Below are positions 39,771-49,033 of a stretch of 64,000 nucleotides of DNA, one piece after another. The DNA lies in the NCBI GenBank assembly GCA_016196035.1, contig JACPYM010000011.1:45129-109128 (forward strand), in the 5' to 3' direction. The DNA comes from Acidobacteriota bacterium (GTDB lineage: Bacteria > Acidobacteriota > Blastocatellia > RBC074). Position 1 is the stretch's first letter, and every line of letters begins with the position of its first letter. A program made the position numbers and the translations under genes. The notes below the pieces were generated by a model, which did not search any database, was not told where the DNA came from, and worked only from the letters and a program-made list of their open reading frames with translations.

Positions 39771-40415
39771 ATGAAACTCTTTCTTGATACTGCTGATGTC
39801 GCCCAAGTCCGCGAGGCGTGGAGCTGGGGCGTTATTGATGGCGTGACGACGAACCCTTCGCACGTGTCCAAAACGGGCCGCCGGGCACAGGACGTGTACG
39901 CCGAAATTCTGGACATTGTGGACGGGCCGGTGAGTTTGGAAACCGTCACGTTGACCGCGCCGGAAATCATTGAAGAAGGCCGCACGCTGGCGCAGTTGCA
40001 CCGGAACGTCGTCGTCAAGGTGCCGCTGCTCAAAGAAGGTTTGAAGGCCGTCAAGGTGTTGAGCGCCGAAGGCATCAAGACCAATGTGACCATTACCTTC
40101 TCGCCCTTGCAGGCGTTGTTGGCGGCCAAATGCGGCGCGACATACATCAGCCCGTTTGTCGGGCGGCTCGATGCAGTCGGACATTTCGGCATGGAGTTGG
40201 TCGAACAGATCAAAACGATCTACGACAATTACGGCTACCAGACCGAAATCATCGCCGCCGCCCTGCGCCATCCGACGCATGTGCTGGAAGCGGGTCTGGC
40301 GGGCGCGCACGTTTGCACGATGGCGTTCGAGATTCTGGATCAGCTTTACCACCATCCATTGACCGATGTGGTGTTACAGCAATTTCTGACTGATTGGGCG
40401 AAGGTGCCGGAATGA
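39771..40415 (+). CDS. Small transaldolase / fructose-6-phosphate aldolase family protein
   Basis: 214 aa, the short-type length. Schiff-base Lys83 in VVVKVPL, N-terminal FLDTADV and TTNPS motif, and TNVTITFS at strand 5 are all family hallmarks. Transfers or cleaves a dihydroxyacetone unit; short members act as transaldolase or fructose-6-phosphate aldolase. It closes the carbohydrate locus. No Shine-Dalgarno precedes the ATG, only the heptamer array. Confidence 0.93.
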   Translation: MKLFLDTADVAQVREAWSWGVIDGVTTNPSHVSKTGRRAQDVYAEILDIVDGPVSLETVTLTAPEIIEEGRTLAQLHRNVVVKVPLLKEGLKAVKVLSAEGIKTNVTITFSPLQALLAAKCGATYISPFVGRLDAVGHFGMELVEQIKTIYDNYGYQTEIIAAALRHPTHVLEAGLAGAHVCTMAFEILDQLYHHPLTDVVLQQFLTDWAKVPE

Positions 40416-40466
40416 CCCATGTAGTGGCGAATTTATTTGCTACGTAACAGAGCAATAATTGACGCA

Positions 40467-40619
40467 ACGAATAAATTCTTTCTGTAAATAATGCGGGGCT
40501 GGAAAGGGAACAAATGTTCAGAGTTCACGCTTCAGCGTGTGAGTGGCGGCCCGCAGACACGCTGAAGCGTGAACTCTGAACTGTCGGCACCGAAAAATTT
40601 ACAGGAAGAATTTATTCGT
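40467..40619. repeat. TTCACGCTTCAGCGTG hairpin inside an outer inverted repeat, copy 1
   Basis: Inner arms 40516-40581 (TTCACGCTTCAGCGTG and complement, with AGTGGCGG...CCGCAGA in the loop). Outer arms 40467-40489 and 40597-40619: ACGAATAAATTC...CTGTAAAT and complement. The whole lies in the convergent gap between the transaldolase and the histidine kinase. A second copy is near 54499. Confidence 0.88.
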
Positions 40620-40668
40620 TACTACGAGGGAAAGTGCTGAATCTAAATCTCTGATGTAGCTGCGGCAT

Positions 40669-41826
40669 TCATTCGCTGGTGGAAATTGCCGGCTCATCCG
40701 CTGCGGGAGTTGCTTGGTAGGGCAGAAACAGCGTGAAGGTCGAGCCGCTGCCGACGGTCGAGGTGACTTCGACGCGGCCACCGTGGGCGCGCACGATGCG
40801 GCGCACGGCGGGCAGGCCCAGGCCGGTGCCGTGGGCATTGGTGGTGAAAAACGGATTGAAGATGCGCTGTAGGTTTTCCGCCGGAATGCCGCAACCGTCA
40901 TCGGTCACGATGACGCGCGCAAACGCCGCGTGCAGATCGTTGAGTTGATCGTGGCTCACTGAAACGACGATTTGGCCGGGGCCTGCGATGGCGTCGAGCG
41001 CATTCAAGATCAGATTGAGGACGGCGTCTTCGATTTGATGTTCGTCAATGGCAAGCACCAACGGCAGCGCCGGGGAGATGAACTTTACCCGAATGCGCCC
41101 GTGGGTCGCCGAGGCTGCAATCGCCTGGCCCAGACCGACGGCGCGTTGCACGGTGTCGGCCAGATTCGCCGGTTGAAAATTGAAGGTGCGCGGGCGGGCG
41201 CGGCTCAGCAGCAATTGAATCGCGCTATCAATGCGATTGACCTCGTGGCGCACATTTTCGAGCACGGCGCGCTCGGGGTCTTCGGGCAGACGGCGCTGGA
41301 TCAGGATGTCCACCGCGCCTTGTATCCCCGCCAGCGGGTTTTTGATTTCGTGCGCCAGCCCCGCCACCAACTCGCCTAAACGCGCGATCTGTTCGATGCG
41401 CGATTGCTCGCGTTCGCGCAAGGCCACATCCGTCACATCGCGCACCACCATCACAAACGCGATCACCTGCCCGGCCACATCGCGCACGGGCGAAACGCGG
41501 GCGCGCAGGCGCTGGCCCGGATTGCGCCCGCTAATCTCTTCGGTCGCGGTGACGCCGGTCAACAGGCTGTTGAGGCGCGCGCATTGTTTCGGAAGCTGGC
41601 CGTGGTCGCTGGCGCAACCAAAAACGTCATTGCAGGTTTTGCCGATCAACTCGGCGGGCGGGCGTCCGAACATCTCCGCAAAGGCACGATTGACCAGCAT
41701 GATGCGCGCATCAGTGGTTTGCACGCACACGCCATCTTCCATGGCCTCGAATAAAGCCTCCCATTGGGGCAGCCATTCAGAGCCGTCCGCCGTGGGTAAA
41801 ATTGGCAAGGAAGTCGAAGATTCCAT
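40669..41826 (-). CDS. Cytosolic PAS sensor histidine kinase (NtrB-like)
   Basis: 385 aa, no membrane helix. PAS domain about residues 20-135; HisKA with phosphoacceptor His159 in GLAHEIKNPLAG; ATPase domain with NLILNALDAI, DDGCGI and GTGLGLPAVRRI. The PAS domain contains a cysteine cluster (Cys65, Cys71, Cys82 and Cys34), which could bind a cofactor or sense redox state (inference). It lies downstream of the NtrC-like activator in the same direction and is very probably its partner. Confidence 0.93.
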   Translation of the reverse strand: MESSTSLPILPTADGSEWLPQWEALFEAMEDGVCVQTTDARIMLVNRAFAEMFGRPPAELIGKTCNDVFGCASDHGQLPKQCARLNSLLTGVTATEEISGRNPGQRLRARVSPVRDVAGQVIAFVMVVRDVTDVALREREQSRIEQIARLGELVAGLAHEIKNPLAGIQGAVDILIQRRLPEDPERAVLENVRHEVNRIDSAIQLLLSRARPRTFNFQPANLADTVQRAVGLGQAIAASATHGRIRVKFISPALPLVLAIDEHQIEDAVLNLILNALDAIAGPGQIVVSVSHDQLNDLHAAFARVIVTDDGCGIPAENLQRIFNPFFTTNAHGTGLGLPAVRRIVRAHGGRVEVTSTVGSGSTFTLFLPYQATPAADEPAISTSE

Positions 41827-41885
41827 GTGAGAAAAACGGGAAGCTTGGTCGAGCGGGCAGGCACCAAGCGGGAAGCGAAATTATC

Positions 41886-41938
41886 CTTGTTCATTTGTGA
41901 TGGCGGCGCAAGCTGCCGGGCGCTGACAAATGAACAAG
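41886..41938. repeat. Short inverted repeat between activator and kinase genes
   Basis: CTTGTTCATTTGT and ACAAATGAACAAG, 27 nt apart, in the 217-bp gap upstream of the kinase start and downstream of the activator stop. Confidence 0.7.
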
Positions 41939-42043
41939 CAACCATGACCAATGACCAGCCGCAGCCTGATTTCGAGCAAAGCCTACGCGGCGGCCGTTGT
42001 GCTGGAACGCACGGTTTCCGCCCGGCAGAACGAGCGGGACCAC

Positions 42044-43642
42044 TCATCCTGCTGTCACGGCGTTAGCCTCAGCTTGCGCCGCGCCGCTTTCGAGTTTCTT
42101 CAAGCGATAGCGCAATTGGTCGCGCGAAATGCGCAGCAATTCCGCCGCGCGCGTTTGATTGCCGCCGCTGCGTTTCAGGGCCTGTTCGACCAGCGACATC
42201 TCGACGGCTTCCAGTTCGACGCCAGCGGCGGGCAAGGGGAAACATTCCGCCAGCGTTTTCGGCGGCGGCGGTTCAACCGGCAAGACGGTGCTCACGGGCG
42301 ACGCCGGAGTCGCCACAAACGTTGCTGACGCCACCGGCACGGCGGGTGTTACACCATTGGCCAATACATTTGGCGGGTTAGCCGGAACTTCGATGACAGC
42401 GGGCAGCGCGGTTGGCACGGGGGCGGAATCCAGCCACGATTTGGCTGGCACGGGCGGCGCGTAGCCTTCCGCCAAACCGCGCGGCAGCCAATTGGTGGTG
42501 ATGTAATTCTGATCTTCCAGAATCATCACGCGTTCAATGACGTTGCGTAACTCGCGCACATTGCCCGGCCAGGGATAGCGGCGGAATAAATCAATCACCT
42601 CTGGCGCAAGCCCGCGGATCTGTTTGCGGAGTTTTTGATTGAACTGTTTGAGATAAAATTCGGCTAGCGCCAGTACATCGTCGCCGCGTTCGCGCAACGG
42701 CGGCAGATCAATCTGAATCACCGACAAGCGGTAATACAGATCGAGCCGGAAGCGGCCCGCTTCGCTTTCGGTGCGCAAATCGCGGTTGGACGCGGCAATC
42801 ACGCGCACGTGCAGGGGCAAGTCTTTCAACCCACCGACGCGGCGGAAGGCCCCTTCTTCCAAAACGCGCAGCAGTTTGGCCTGCAACCCCAGTTCGAGTT
42901 CGCCAATTTCATCCAGAAAGATCGTGCCGCCTTCGGCCTGTTCAAACAGCCCCTCTTTGCGACCTTTGGCGTCGGTGAACGCGCCTTTTTCGTAACCGAA
43001 CAATTCGCTTTCGAGCAAGGTGGCCGGAATGGCCGCGCAGTTGATGGCGACGAACGGATAGTCCGCGCGGTGCGAGGCGTAATGCGTCGCTTTGGCAACC
43101 AGGTCTTTACCCGTGCCGCTTTCGCCTTGCAAGAGCACCGACGACGCTTCGCTTTCGGCGACGCGGCGCGCCAGCGCCAGCATACGCTGCATGGTGGAAG
43201 ACTGGCCGATGATCTGCTCGAAATTGAATTCGCTTTTCTGTTCGCGGCGCATGCGCGAAACCTCGCGGCGCAGCTTGCTGGCTTCCAAGCCATTGCGAAT
43301 GGTGACCTGCAGTTCGTTCAGGTTGATTGGCTTGCCGATGAAATCATAAGCGCCCCCGCGCATGGCGGCGATGGTGTCTTCGACCAGCACATTGGCGGTG
43401 ATCATAATCACCACGGCGTGCGGCTGGCGCGCTTTCAATTCGCGCAACACATCCAGCCCGGAGCCATCCGGCAAATTGATGTCGAGCAAAACCGCCACCG
43501 GGCGGTCTGCCTCAAATGAAGAGAGTGCGCCCGCGACCGTGCCGGCTTCCAGCGTTTCGTACCCCCAACTCCGCAACGCTTCATTGAGCGTCCAGCGAAT
43601 CAACGGTTCGTCATCTACAACCAGAATTTTTTCTTTAGCCAT
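42044..43642 (-). CDS. Sigma-54-dependent response regulator (NtrC family)
   Basis: 532 aa. Receiver with Asp54 (LLDINLPD), AAA+ domain with Walker A GESGTGKD, the sigma-54 contact loop GAFTDA, Walker [13 protein letters not shown] and R-finger region, then a Pro/Val/Ala-rich linker of about 90 residues and a C-terminal Fis-type HTH ([23 protein letters not shown]). Activates sigma-54 promoters from enhancer sites after phosphorylation. A -24/-12-like element lies 44-59 nt upstream of its own start, and similar ones precede fdhA and the usp gene, which are its likely targets. Confidence 0.95.
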   Translation of the reverse strand: MAKEKILVVDDEPLIRWTLNEALRSWGYETLEAGTVAGALSSFEADRPVAVLLDINLPDGSGLDVLRELKARQPHAVVIMITANVLVEDTIAAMRGGAYDFIGKPINLNELQVTIRNGLEASKLRREVSRMRREQKSEFNFEQIIGQSSTMQRMLALARRVAESEASSVLLQGESGTGKDLVAKATHYASHRADYPFVAINCAAIPATLLESELFGYEKGAFTDAKGRKEGLFEQAEGGTIFLDEIGELELGLQAKLLRVLEEGAFRRVGGLKDLPLHVRVIAASNRDLRTESEAGRFRLDLYYRLSVIQIDLPPLRERGDDVLALAEFYLKQFNQKLRKQIRGLAPEVIDLFRRYPWPGNVRELRNVIERVMILEDQNYITTNWLPRGLAEGYAPPVPAKSWLDSAPVPTALPAVIEVPANPPNVLANGVTPAVPVASATFVATPASPVSTVLPVEPPPPKTLAECFPLPAAGVELEAVEMSLVEQALKRSGGNQTRAAELLRISRDQLRYRLKKLESGAAQAEANAVTAG

Positions 43643-43685
43643 AGCCGGTTTGCCCTTTCAACCCTTTTCTGTGTCTGCTTGGTGC

Positions 43686-43701
43686 TGCAATTACTCTGCC
43701 A
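43686..43701 (-). promoter_or_regulatory. Sigma-54 -24/-12-like promoter of the activator gene
   Basis: On the minus strand reads TGGCAGAGTAATTGCA, fitting TGGCACG-N4-TTGCW with exact spacing between GG and GC. It lies 44-59 nt before the activator ATG, giving a leader of about 30 nt. Suggests autoregulation. Confidence 0.65.
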
Positions 43702-43806
43702 CATAGGCGGCGTGCGATTCAGCGTAAGACTGTTGCGGATTTTGCCTTAGTTGAGGAATGTTCACCACGTCTATTGCGAAAAATCCCGCAGGCGGTCTCG
43801 CAACAT

Positions 43807-46473
43807 TTAGGCGCGCTCAATGTTGACAGCCGTGACTTTGTATTCGGGCGCGGCGGTTTGGCTATCGCGCCAAGGGCTGGTCACCTGATTCAAAAACACG
43901 TCGGCGGTGTGGAAGGTGGCGAAAAGTTCGCCAGGCTGTAGGTTTTCGTTGAGCCGAATCGGCAAACACGCCGCGCCATAATGGCTGCGCAACCGCACCT
44001 GTTCGCCCGTGTGTAACGCCAACCGCGCGGCGTCAACGGGCGCGATGTCCAGAAAGTCAGCCGGATGCAGCACCGTATTTTTGGTGCGCAGCGTCATCGT
44101 GCCCGCGTTGAACTGATGCAGCGTGCGGCCCGTGATGAGCAGGAAGGGAAATTCCGTCGAGATGGTTTCGCTGGTCGGATGATATGGAATGCGCCGCAAC
44201 GCCGCGCGCGGCCCCAGCGGAAAGGTTTCTTTGTGCAACAACGTCGTGCCTGGATGATCAGTAGATGGGCAAGGCCATTGCAAGCCGCCGTGTTCAAGAC
44301 GGGCGTAACTGATGCCGCTGCCGGCGGGCCAAACGGCGCGCACTTCATCCCAAATCTCGTTGGGGTTCTCAAACGCGAATTGCTCGCCGTGCCCCAGCGC
44401 TTGGGCCAACAAACAAATGATTTCCCAATCGGGCTTGGCTTCGCCCAATGGCGCGATGACCTGGCGTACCCGCTGCAAGCGGCGCTCGGCATTCATAAAC
44501 GTGCCGTCTTTTTCAAACGAAGACGCGGCGGGCAGAAAGACCGTGCCGAATGCGCGCGCGGTTTCGTTCAGAAACATATCTTGCACGATCACCAGTTCGA
44601 GCGCGGCCAGCGCCCGTTTCGTCGCCGCCGCGTTGGCATTGGTCAGTTGAATGTCATAGCCAATCGCCCACAACGCCTTGAACTGACCCACCGCCGCCGC
44701 GTCCAGCATCTGCATCATGTTCAAGCCTGGTTTGGTCGGCAGCGCCGCGCCCCAAACATTTTCAAACAGCACGCGTCCGGCCTCGACGCCAATCGCCCCG
44801 GTCAGGCTGGCCGGTTCGCAACCCATGTGCGCCGAGCCTTGCACGTTGTTTTGCCCGCGCAAAGGATTGACGCCCGCGCCCGGCAAGCCCAGGTTGCCGG
44901 TCAGCAAGGCCAGATTGACCAGACACATCACGCCGTCGGTGCCCTGGGTGTGTTCGGTCATGCCCAGCCCATGCACGCTCATGGATGGTTTGTGCGTGGC
45001 GTACAAACGCGCCGCCTCACGAATGCGCGCGGCCCCGACGCCGCAAATGTCGGCCACTTTCTCAGGCGCGAATTGCGCGATGAATTGGCGGTACTCATCC
45101 CATTCATCCACGCGGTCACGCACGAAGGCTTCGTCATAGAGCTGCTCTTCGACAATGGTGGCGGCCAGCGCGTTGAGCAGCGGCACGTTCGTGCCCGGCC
45201 GCAGTTGCAGATGAATGGTCGCATAGGCGGCCAACTCGATGCGGCGCGGATCAATCACGATGAGCTTGGCGCCGTTGAGCGCGGCCTGCTTGATGCGCGC
45301 CCCGATGATCGGGTGATTCTCGGTGGCGTTGGCGCCGCACAGCAGGATGGTGCTGGCAAGTTCGATGTCGTTGTATGAATTGGTCGCCGCGCCGGTGCCG
45401 AGCGTTTGTTTCATGGCCGCCGCCGTGGGCGCGTGGCAGACGCGAGCGCAACAGTCCACGTTGTGCGTGCCCAAGACCAGCCGCGCGAATTTTTGCGATA
45501 GGTAATTCTCTTCGTTCGTCGCCCGCGCCGAACCGAGCACGCCGACGCTATCCGCGCCGTGCCGGGCGATGATTTGTTGCAGTCGTTCGGCGATAAAGGC
45601 GATGGCTTCCGCCCACGTCGCCTGTTTCCATGCGTCGTTTTCCCGAATGAGCGGCGTCGTGACACGATCATTCGCGTAAACGAACTCGAAACCGTAACGG
45701 CCCTTGACGCACAAATGGCCCTTGTTGACAGGCGCGTCGTGCGCTGGCCGCACGGTGACGATGCGCTCGGCCCGCGTGCCGACTTCCATCTCGCAGCCGG
45801 TGCCGCAATACGGACAGGTCGTTTTCGTCCAGGCTTCTGCCGCACCCAGCGCGCGGATGGATTGATCTTCGAGCGCGCCGGTCGGGCAGGTGTCAACGCA
45901 CGCGCCGCAACTGACACAGGAACTCGCCAGCAGCGTGGTGCCTGAATCCGGCGCGATGCGGGTCTCAGCGCCGCGATTGAGCACTTCCCAAACGAATTGC
46001 CCCTGCACTTCGCGGCAGATGCGCACACAGCGCAGGCAATCAATGCAGCGCGCCATGTCTACGTGAATGTAGGGATGCGCGTCGTCCACGAGCGCGGGCT
46101 GCGGCGCGCCCACGCAATCGCTGATGACTTGATACTCGCGCAGGTAACGATGAAACGGTTTGTCCGGGGCTTCGCGCACGGCTTCGACCGGGTAACGCTG
46201 CCCCCACATTTGCAGCAAGGCGCGCCGCTCAGCTTCCAACGCGGGCGTGTGCGTTTCGATCCGCATCCCTTCGGCTAACATTGTGTTGCAGGCTGTAACC
46301 GGATTAGGCCGTCCGGCGACTTCAACCAGACACATGCGGCAATCGCCGCAGGGTTTGAGCCGGTCATCGTGGCACAGCGTGGGCACGTCGAGACCTTGCG
46401 CCCGCAATGCTTGCAGGATGGTTTGGCCTGCTTCAACAGTGCCTTCAGTTTGATTGATCGTGACGTGCAACAT
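43807..46473 (-). CDS. fdhA: Formate dehydrogenase alpha subunit (molybdo/tungsto-pterin, Cys-type)
   Basis: 888 aa catalytic subunit oxidising formate to CO2. In order: N-terminal [2Fe-2S] domain (Cys34, 42, 45, 48, 62), two [4Fe-4S] ferredoxin clusters (CIDCLRCVRIC and CVSCGACVDTC, Cys143-196), the [4Fe-4S] Mo/W-bis-MGD domain (CPYCGTGC, Cys220-255), and the active-site Cys346 in CCARVCHAPT, where selenocysteine occurs in Sec-type enzymes. The C-terminal molybdopterin dinucleotide domain ends with TGEQVRLRSHYG. Start ATG 46473. No NADH-binding beta/gamma subunit or FdhD is adjacent, so the electron acceptor is unknown. Gene order is fdhA, activator, kinase on one strand. Confidence 0.93.
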   Translation of the reverse strand: MLHVTINQTEGTVEAGQTILQALRAQGLDVPTLCHDDRLKPCGDCRMCLVEVAGRPNPVTACNTMLAEGMRIETHTPALEAERRALLQMWGQRYPVEAVREAPDKPFHRYLREYQVISDCVGAPQPALVDDAHPYIHVDMARCIDCLRCVRICREVQGQFVWEVLNRGAETRIAPDSGTTLLASSCVSCGACVDTCPTGALEDQSIRALGAAEAWTKTTCPYCGTGCEMEVGTRAERIVTVRPAHDAPVNKGHLCVKGRYGFEFVYANDRVTTPLIRENDAWKQATWAEAIAFIAERLQQIIARHGADSVGVLGSARATNEENYLSQKFARLVLGTHNVDCCARVCHAPTAAAMKQTLGTGAATNSYNDIELASTILLCGANATENHPIIGARIKQAALNGAKLIVIDPRRIELAAYATIHLQLRPGTNVPLLNALAATIVEEQLYDEAFVRDRVDEWDEYRQFIAQFAPEKVADICGVGAARIREAARLYATHKPSMSVHGLGMTEHTQGTDGVMCLVNLALLTGNLGLPGAGVNPLRGQNNVQGSAHMGCEPASLTGAIGVEAGRVLFENVWGAALPTKPGLNMMQMLDAAAVGQFKALWAIGYDIQLTNANAAATKRALAALELVIVQDMFLNETARAFGTVFLPAASSFEKDGTFMNAERRLQRVRQVIAPLGEAKPDWEIICLLAQALGHGEQFAFENPNEIWDEVRAVWPAGSGISYARLEHGGLQWPCPSTDHPGTTLLHKETFPLGPRAALRRIPYHPTSETISTEFPFLLITGRTLHQFNAGTMTLRTKNTVLHPADFLDIAPVDAARLALHTGEQVRLRSHYGAACLPIRLNENLQPGELFATFHTADVFLNQVTSPWRDSQTAAPEYKVTAVNIERA

Positions 46474-46524
46474 AACGCAACTCAGCCTGTAACCGATCCG
46501 AATCAAGCCAGGAGCCGTCTGTGC

Positions 46525-46540
46525 AGCAATCGTCAGGCCA
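46525..46540 (-). promoter_or_regulatory. Sigma-54 -24/-12-like promoter of fdhA
   Basis: Minus strand TGGCCTGACGATTGCT, same spacing as the consensus TGGCACG-N4-TTGCW. Located 52-67 nt before the fdhA ATG. Confidence 0.6.
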
Positions 46541-46605
46541 GGGCAAACTTCCCCAACGCCTGAGGACGCTAAGGAAAAACGCGCAGGGTAGACCCATCAG
46601 GTTTT

Positions 46606-46624
46606 GGCAAAGTTTGTGATTGCC
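46606..46624. promoter_or_regulatory. Possible activator (enhancer) site
   Basis: GGCAA-N9-TTGCC dyad between the divergent fdhA and usp promoters. It is the only obvious dyad in the roughly 110 bp separating them. Weak evidence. Confidence 0.3.
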
Positions 46625-46648
46625 GGCAGGAAAGACATCTCAAGGCAT

Positions 46649-46664
46649 TGGCCTATCAATTGCT
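46649..46664 (+). promoter_or_regulatory. Sigma-54 -24/-12-like promoter of the usp gene
   Basis: TGGCCTATCAATTGCT, nearly the same as the fdhA element and with the same spacing, 30-45 nt before the usp ATG. Confidence 0.65.
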
Positions 46665-46693
46665 CTGAGCAGCAGCGTAAGGAAGGAGGGGTT

Positions 46694-47557
46694 ATGAAAG
46701 TTGTATTCGGTTATGACGGTTCGGAGTGCGCTGAACGCGCCCTGGACGATTTGCAAAAAGCGGGTTTGCCCGCCGGCACGGAAGTTTGTGTGTTGGCGGT
46801 TATTGAACACTGGTTGCCGCCGCCCTCGACGTTAGAGATGGTCGAGCATTTGGATTACAACCAGGAATTCTTGAGCCTGGCGAAACGCGCGGCCATGCGG
46901 TTGCGCGAACTACATCCTACCTGGCAAGTGAAGGCCGAAACGGCGGCTGGTTCGCCCGCCACGATGCTCAGGCAAAAAGCCCAGGATTGGGGCGCGGATT
47001 TGATCGTGGTCGGTTCGCACGGGCGCACGACAATGGGGCGTTTTTTCTTTGGCAGCGTCTCGCAAAAAATTGTGCACACGGCGCATTGCCCGGTGCGGAT
47101 TGCGCGGGGCCGGGTCGAGGAACCAGGGCAGCCCTTGCGCCTGTTGGTCGGCCTGGATGGTTCGCCCAGCGCGGCGGCGGCGGTCGAGACCATGCTCAAA
47201 CGGCGCTGGCCCGCACAAACAGAAGTGAAAGTGGTGACGGCGTTATGGACGTTGCCGCCGAACATGACTGCGCAAACCATCGGGCCTGTGACGCAATGGG
47301 TGCTATCTGAAAACGCGCGCGTCCATGATGCGGTGAAAACGGCGGTCGAACGCTTCCAGGCGGCGGGTTTGAAGGCCGAAGCCGTCTTCAAAGACACGGT
47401 GCCGCAGAAGCTTTTGTTTGAAGAAGCGGAAACCTGGGATGCCGATTGCATTTTTGTCGGCGCACACGGCATGAATGCCGTTGAGCGTTTCATGATTGGC
47501 AGCGTGTCTTCGGCGGTTGCGGCGCGGGCGCATTGTTCGGTGGAAGTAGTACGGTGA
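46694..47557 (+). CDS. Tandem universal stress protein (two UspA domains)
   Basis: 287 aa with two UspA folds. Domain 1 (about 1-140) ends in GSHGRTTMGRFFFGSVSQ, the ATP-binding G-2x-G-9x-G(S/T) pattern; domain 2 (about 150-287) ends GAHGMNAVERFMIGSVS. AAGGAGGGG precedes the ATG at 46694. It is divergent from fdhA and shares a near-identical sigma-54 element, so the pair probably responds to the same signal. Usp proteins bind nucleotides and support survival during stress; the exact role is unknown. Confidence 0.93.
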   Translation: MKVVFGYDGSECAERALDDLQKAGLPAGTEVCVLAVIEHWLPPPSTLEMVEHLDYNQEFLSLAKRAAMRLRELHPTWQVKAETAAGSPATMLRQKAQDWGADLIVVGSHGRTTMGRFFFGSVSQKIVHTAHCPVRIARGRVEEPGQPLRLLVGLDGSPSAAAAVETMLKRRWPAQTEVKVVTALWTLPPNMTAQTIGPVTQWVLSENARVHDAVKTAVERFQAAGLKAEAVFKDTVPQKLLFEEAETWDADCIFVGAHGMNAVERFMIGSVSSAVAARAHCSVEVVR

Positions 47558-47565
47558 GACTTGAA

Positions 47566-47667
47566 CCTGGGTACGCAGCGCTTCCAGCGTGCAGGCTTGG
47601 CATAGATTCCTTCCAGCGGGAATGCGTCTTGTACCAGCCTGCACGCTGGAAGCGCTGCGTACCCAGG
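47566..47667. repeat. Long inverted repeat between convergent usp and ABC genes
   Basis: Arms of 32 nt (CCTGGGTACGCAGCGC then TTCCAGCGTGCAGGCT, and complement) around a 38-nt loop that itself contains CTTCCAGCGGGAA. May serve as a bidirectional terminator; no U-tract follows. Confidence 0.85.
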
Positions 47668-47688
47668 TGTGTTGCGCCTTCCAATCGG

Positions 47689-48495
47689 CTACAGCACAAA
47701 GCGCCGAATCCGTTCATCCGTCGAATCCCAAAAAAGTTCATCCTCCTGGTTGAAGATGATCTGCCCTTCATTCAGCAACAGTATGCGCGTGTTGGTGAGA
47801 CAAAAATCGTCGGCCTCGGCGCGCAACTCCGGTTCGGCGTGCGGCGGGGTTTCGTAATAGTGCGAGCAAAGGTAGCGCACTTCGTCCAGATTTTGCGTGA
47901 CGTAAAGCGAACTCACGCCGACGACATCGCGTTGGCGCAGGACTTCGCGCATGATGCGGCGGCTAATGATGGGATCGAGGCCGGAGCAGGGCGAGTCATA
48001 AAACATAATCGGCGGCGCACCGGCCAAGGCCCTAGCCAAGGCTGCGCGTCGGCTCATGCCGCCCGATAGTTCTTCAGGTTGCAAATCGTAAGCATCCTCC
48101 AGGCCGACAATTTGCAAGACACGGCGCACTTCGGCCTCGGTTTGGTCGGAATCAAAGCCCAGCAGCGGCAAACGATAGGCGATGTTTTCGGCGACCGACA
48201 TATCGAACAGCGCATCCGTCTGTAACACGACGCCTGCCGTTTGCCGCAGTTCCAACAATTCTTCCTCCGGCAAAGCGGAGATTTCGATGCCGTTGAGCCA
48301 GACTTCCCCGGCGTCGGGCTTGAGCAAGCCGATGGCCAGGCGTATGAGCGTGGATTTGCCGCAGTTGGACGGGCCTAAGACGATGCGCATTTGACCGCGC
48401 GGAACGACAAAGCTGATACCATCCAACAGCGGCTTTTCATCGAACGCGATGGAAACCTGGCGAAATTCAAGCGCCGGTGTGAAGGTGGTGGTCAT
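47689..48495 (-). CDS. ABC transporter ATP-binding protein, Mla-like, with degenerate catalytic residues
   Basis: 268 aa. Walker [10 protein letters not shown] (Lys47), Q-loop Gln92 and signature [15 protein letters not shown] (as in MlaF) are intact. The Walker B tail reads YDSPCSGLD, with Ser168 in place of the catalytic Glu, and the switch His is replaced by Gln (VTQNL). So it probably binds but hydrolyses ATP poorly. The C-terminal extension of about 60 residues ([18 protein letters not shown]) is shared with the intact paralogue at 49187. Its start overlaps the stop of the preceding small membrane protein by 4 nt (ATGA). No MlaE/MlaD gene is in the window. Confidence 0.9.
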   Translation of the reverse strand: MTTTFTPALEFRQVSIAFDEKPLLDGISFVVPRGQMRIVLGPSNCGKSTLIRLAIGLLKPDAGEVWLNGIEISALPEEELLELRQTAGVVLQTDALFDMSVAENIAYRLPLLGFDSDQTEAEVRRVLQIVGLEDAYDLQPEELSGGMSRRAALARALAGAPPIMFYDSPCSGLDPIISRRIMREVLRQRDVVGVSSLYVTQNLDEVRYLCSHYYETPPHAEPELRAEADDFCLTNTRILLLNEGQIIFNQEDELFWDSTDERIRRFVL

Positions 48496-48821
48496 CGGCT
48501 TTCTTCTTTGCAGCGCCCCGCCAGCCGGGTGATCAGCGCGCCGGTCAACGTGCCAATGCCGAAGCCGAGGCCCAGCGTAATGGCCAAGACGCCCCAGGGA
48601 TTCTGCCTGAGATTTTGTTTGACGCGATAGGCCGTGTCATCCACCAAATCTTCGGCGGCATAACGCGTGCGTTTCAGCGCGCGTTTGGCTTCGAGCATGC
48701 CATCTTCCCAACCGTGCTCCAGTTTGTGTGCAAGGTTCTGTTTCATGCGTTCGGCTTCAACGCCCAACTCAAGGGCCTTGCCGCCGGTTTTCAAGGTTTT
48801 TTTGATCAATTCAGTTTGCAT
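48492..48821 (-). CDS. Small DUF883/YqjD-like membrane-anchored protein
   Basis: 109 aa from ATG 48821 (AGGAG 8 nt upstream). A charged amphipathic helix region (about 10-75, [20 protein letters not shown]...) is followed by [17 protein letters not shown] near 78-105, one glycine-rich hydrophobic helix, like ElaB/YqjD/DUF883 proteins that anchor to the inner membrane. Translationally coupled to the degenerate ABC ATPase by ATGA overlap. Function unknown; a membrane scaffold for the ATPase is a guess. Confidence 0.75.
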   Translation of the reverse strand: MQTELIKKTLKTGGKALELGVEAERMKQNLAHKLEHGWEDGMLEAKRALKRTRYAAEDLVDDTAYRVKQNLRQNPWGVLAITLGLGFGIGTLTGALITRLAGRCKEESR

Positions 48822-49033
48822 AATCAACTCCTGTTCGTGCGTCGCGCGCCTTGTAGCGGGATTACTACAATTTACGTTCTCTACCTCGCGGGCACGCTCC
48901 ACATTTGTGCAAGCACGATGCCAATCTAAAAGGCGCAGCCTGTTGCTGGAACAAGAACCGCACCGTGGAAAAACACGCGCCGCCTTGCGGATTCCCGCGC
49001 GCTTATGCAGGATGCAGCCGGTCACAGGCTGCT

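Noticed and set aside
44065..45378. 437-aa plus-strand open frame
   Set aside because: Antisense to the well-supported fdhA; Arg/Gln/His-rich shadow typical of high-GC coding DNA.
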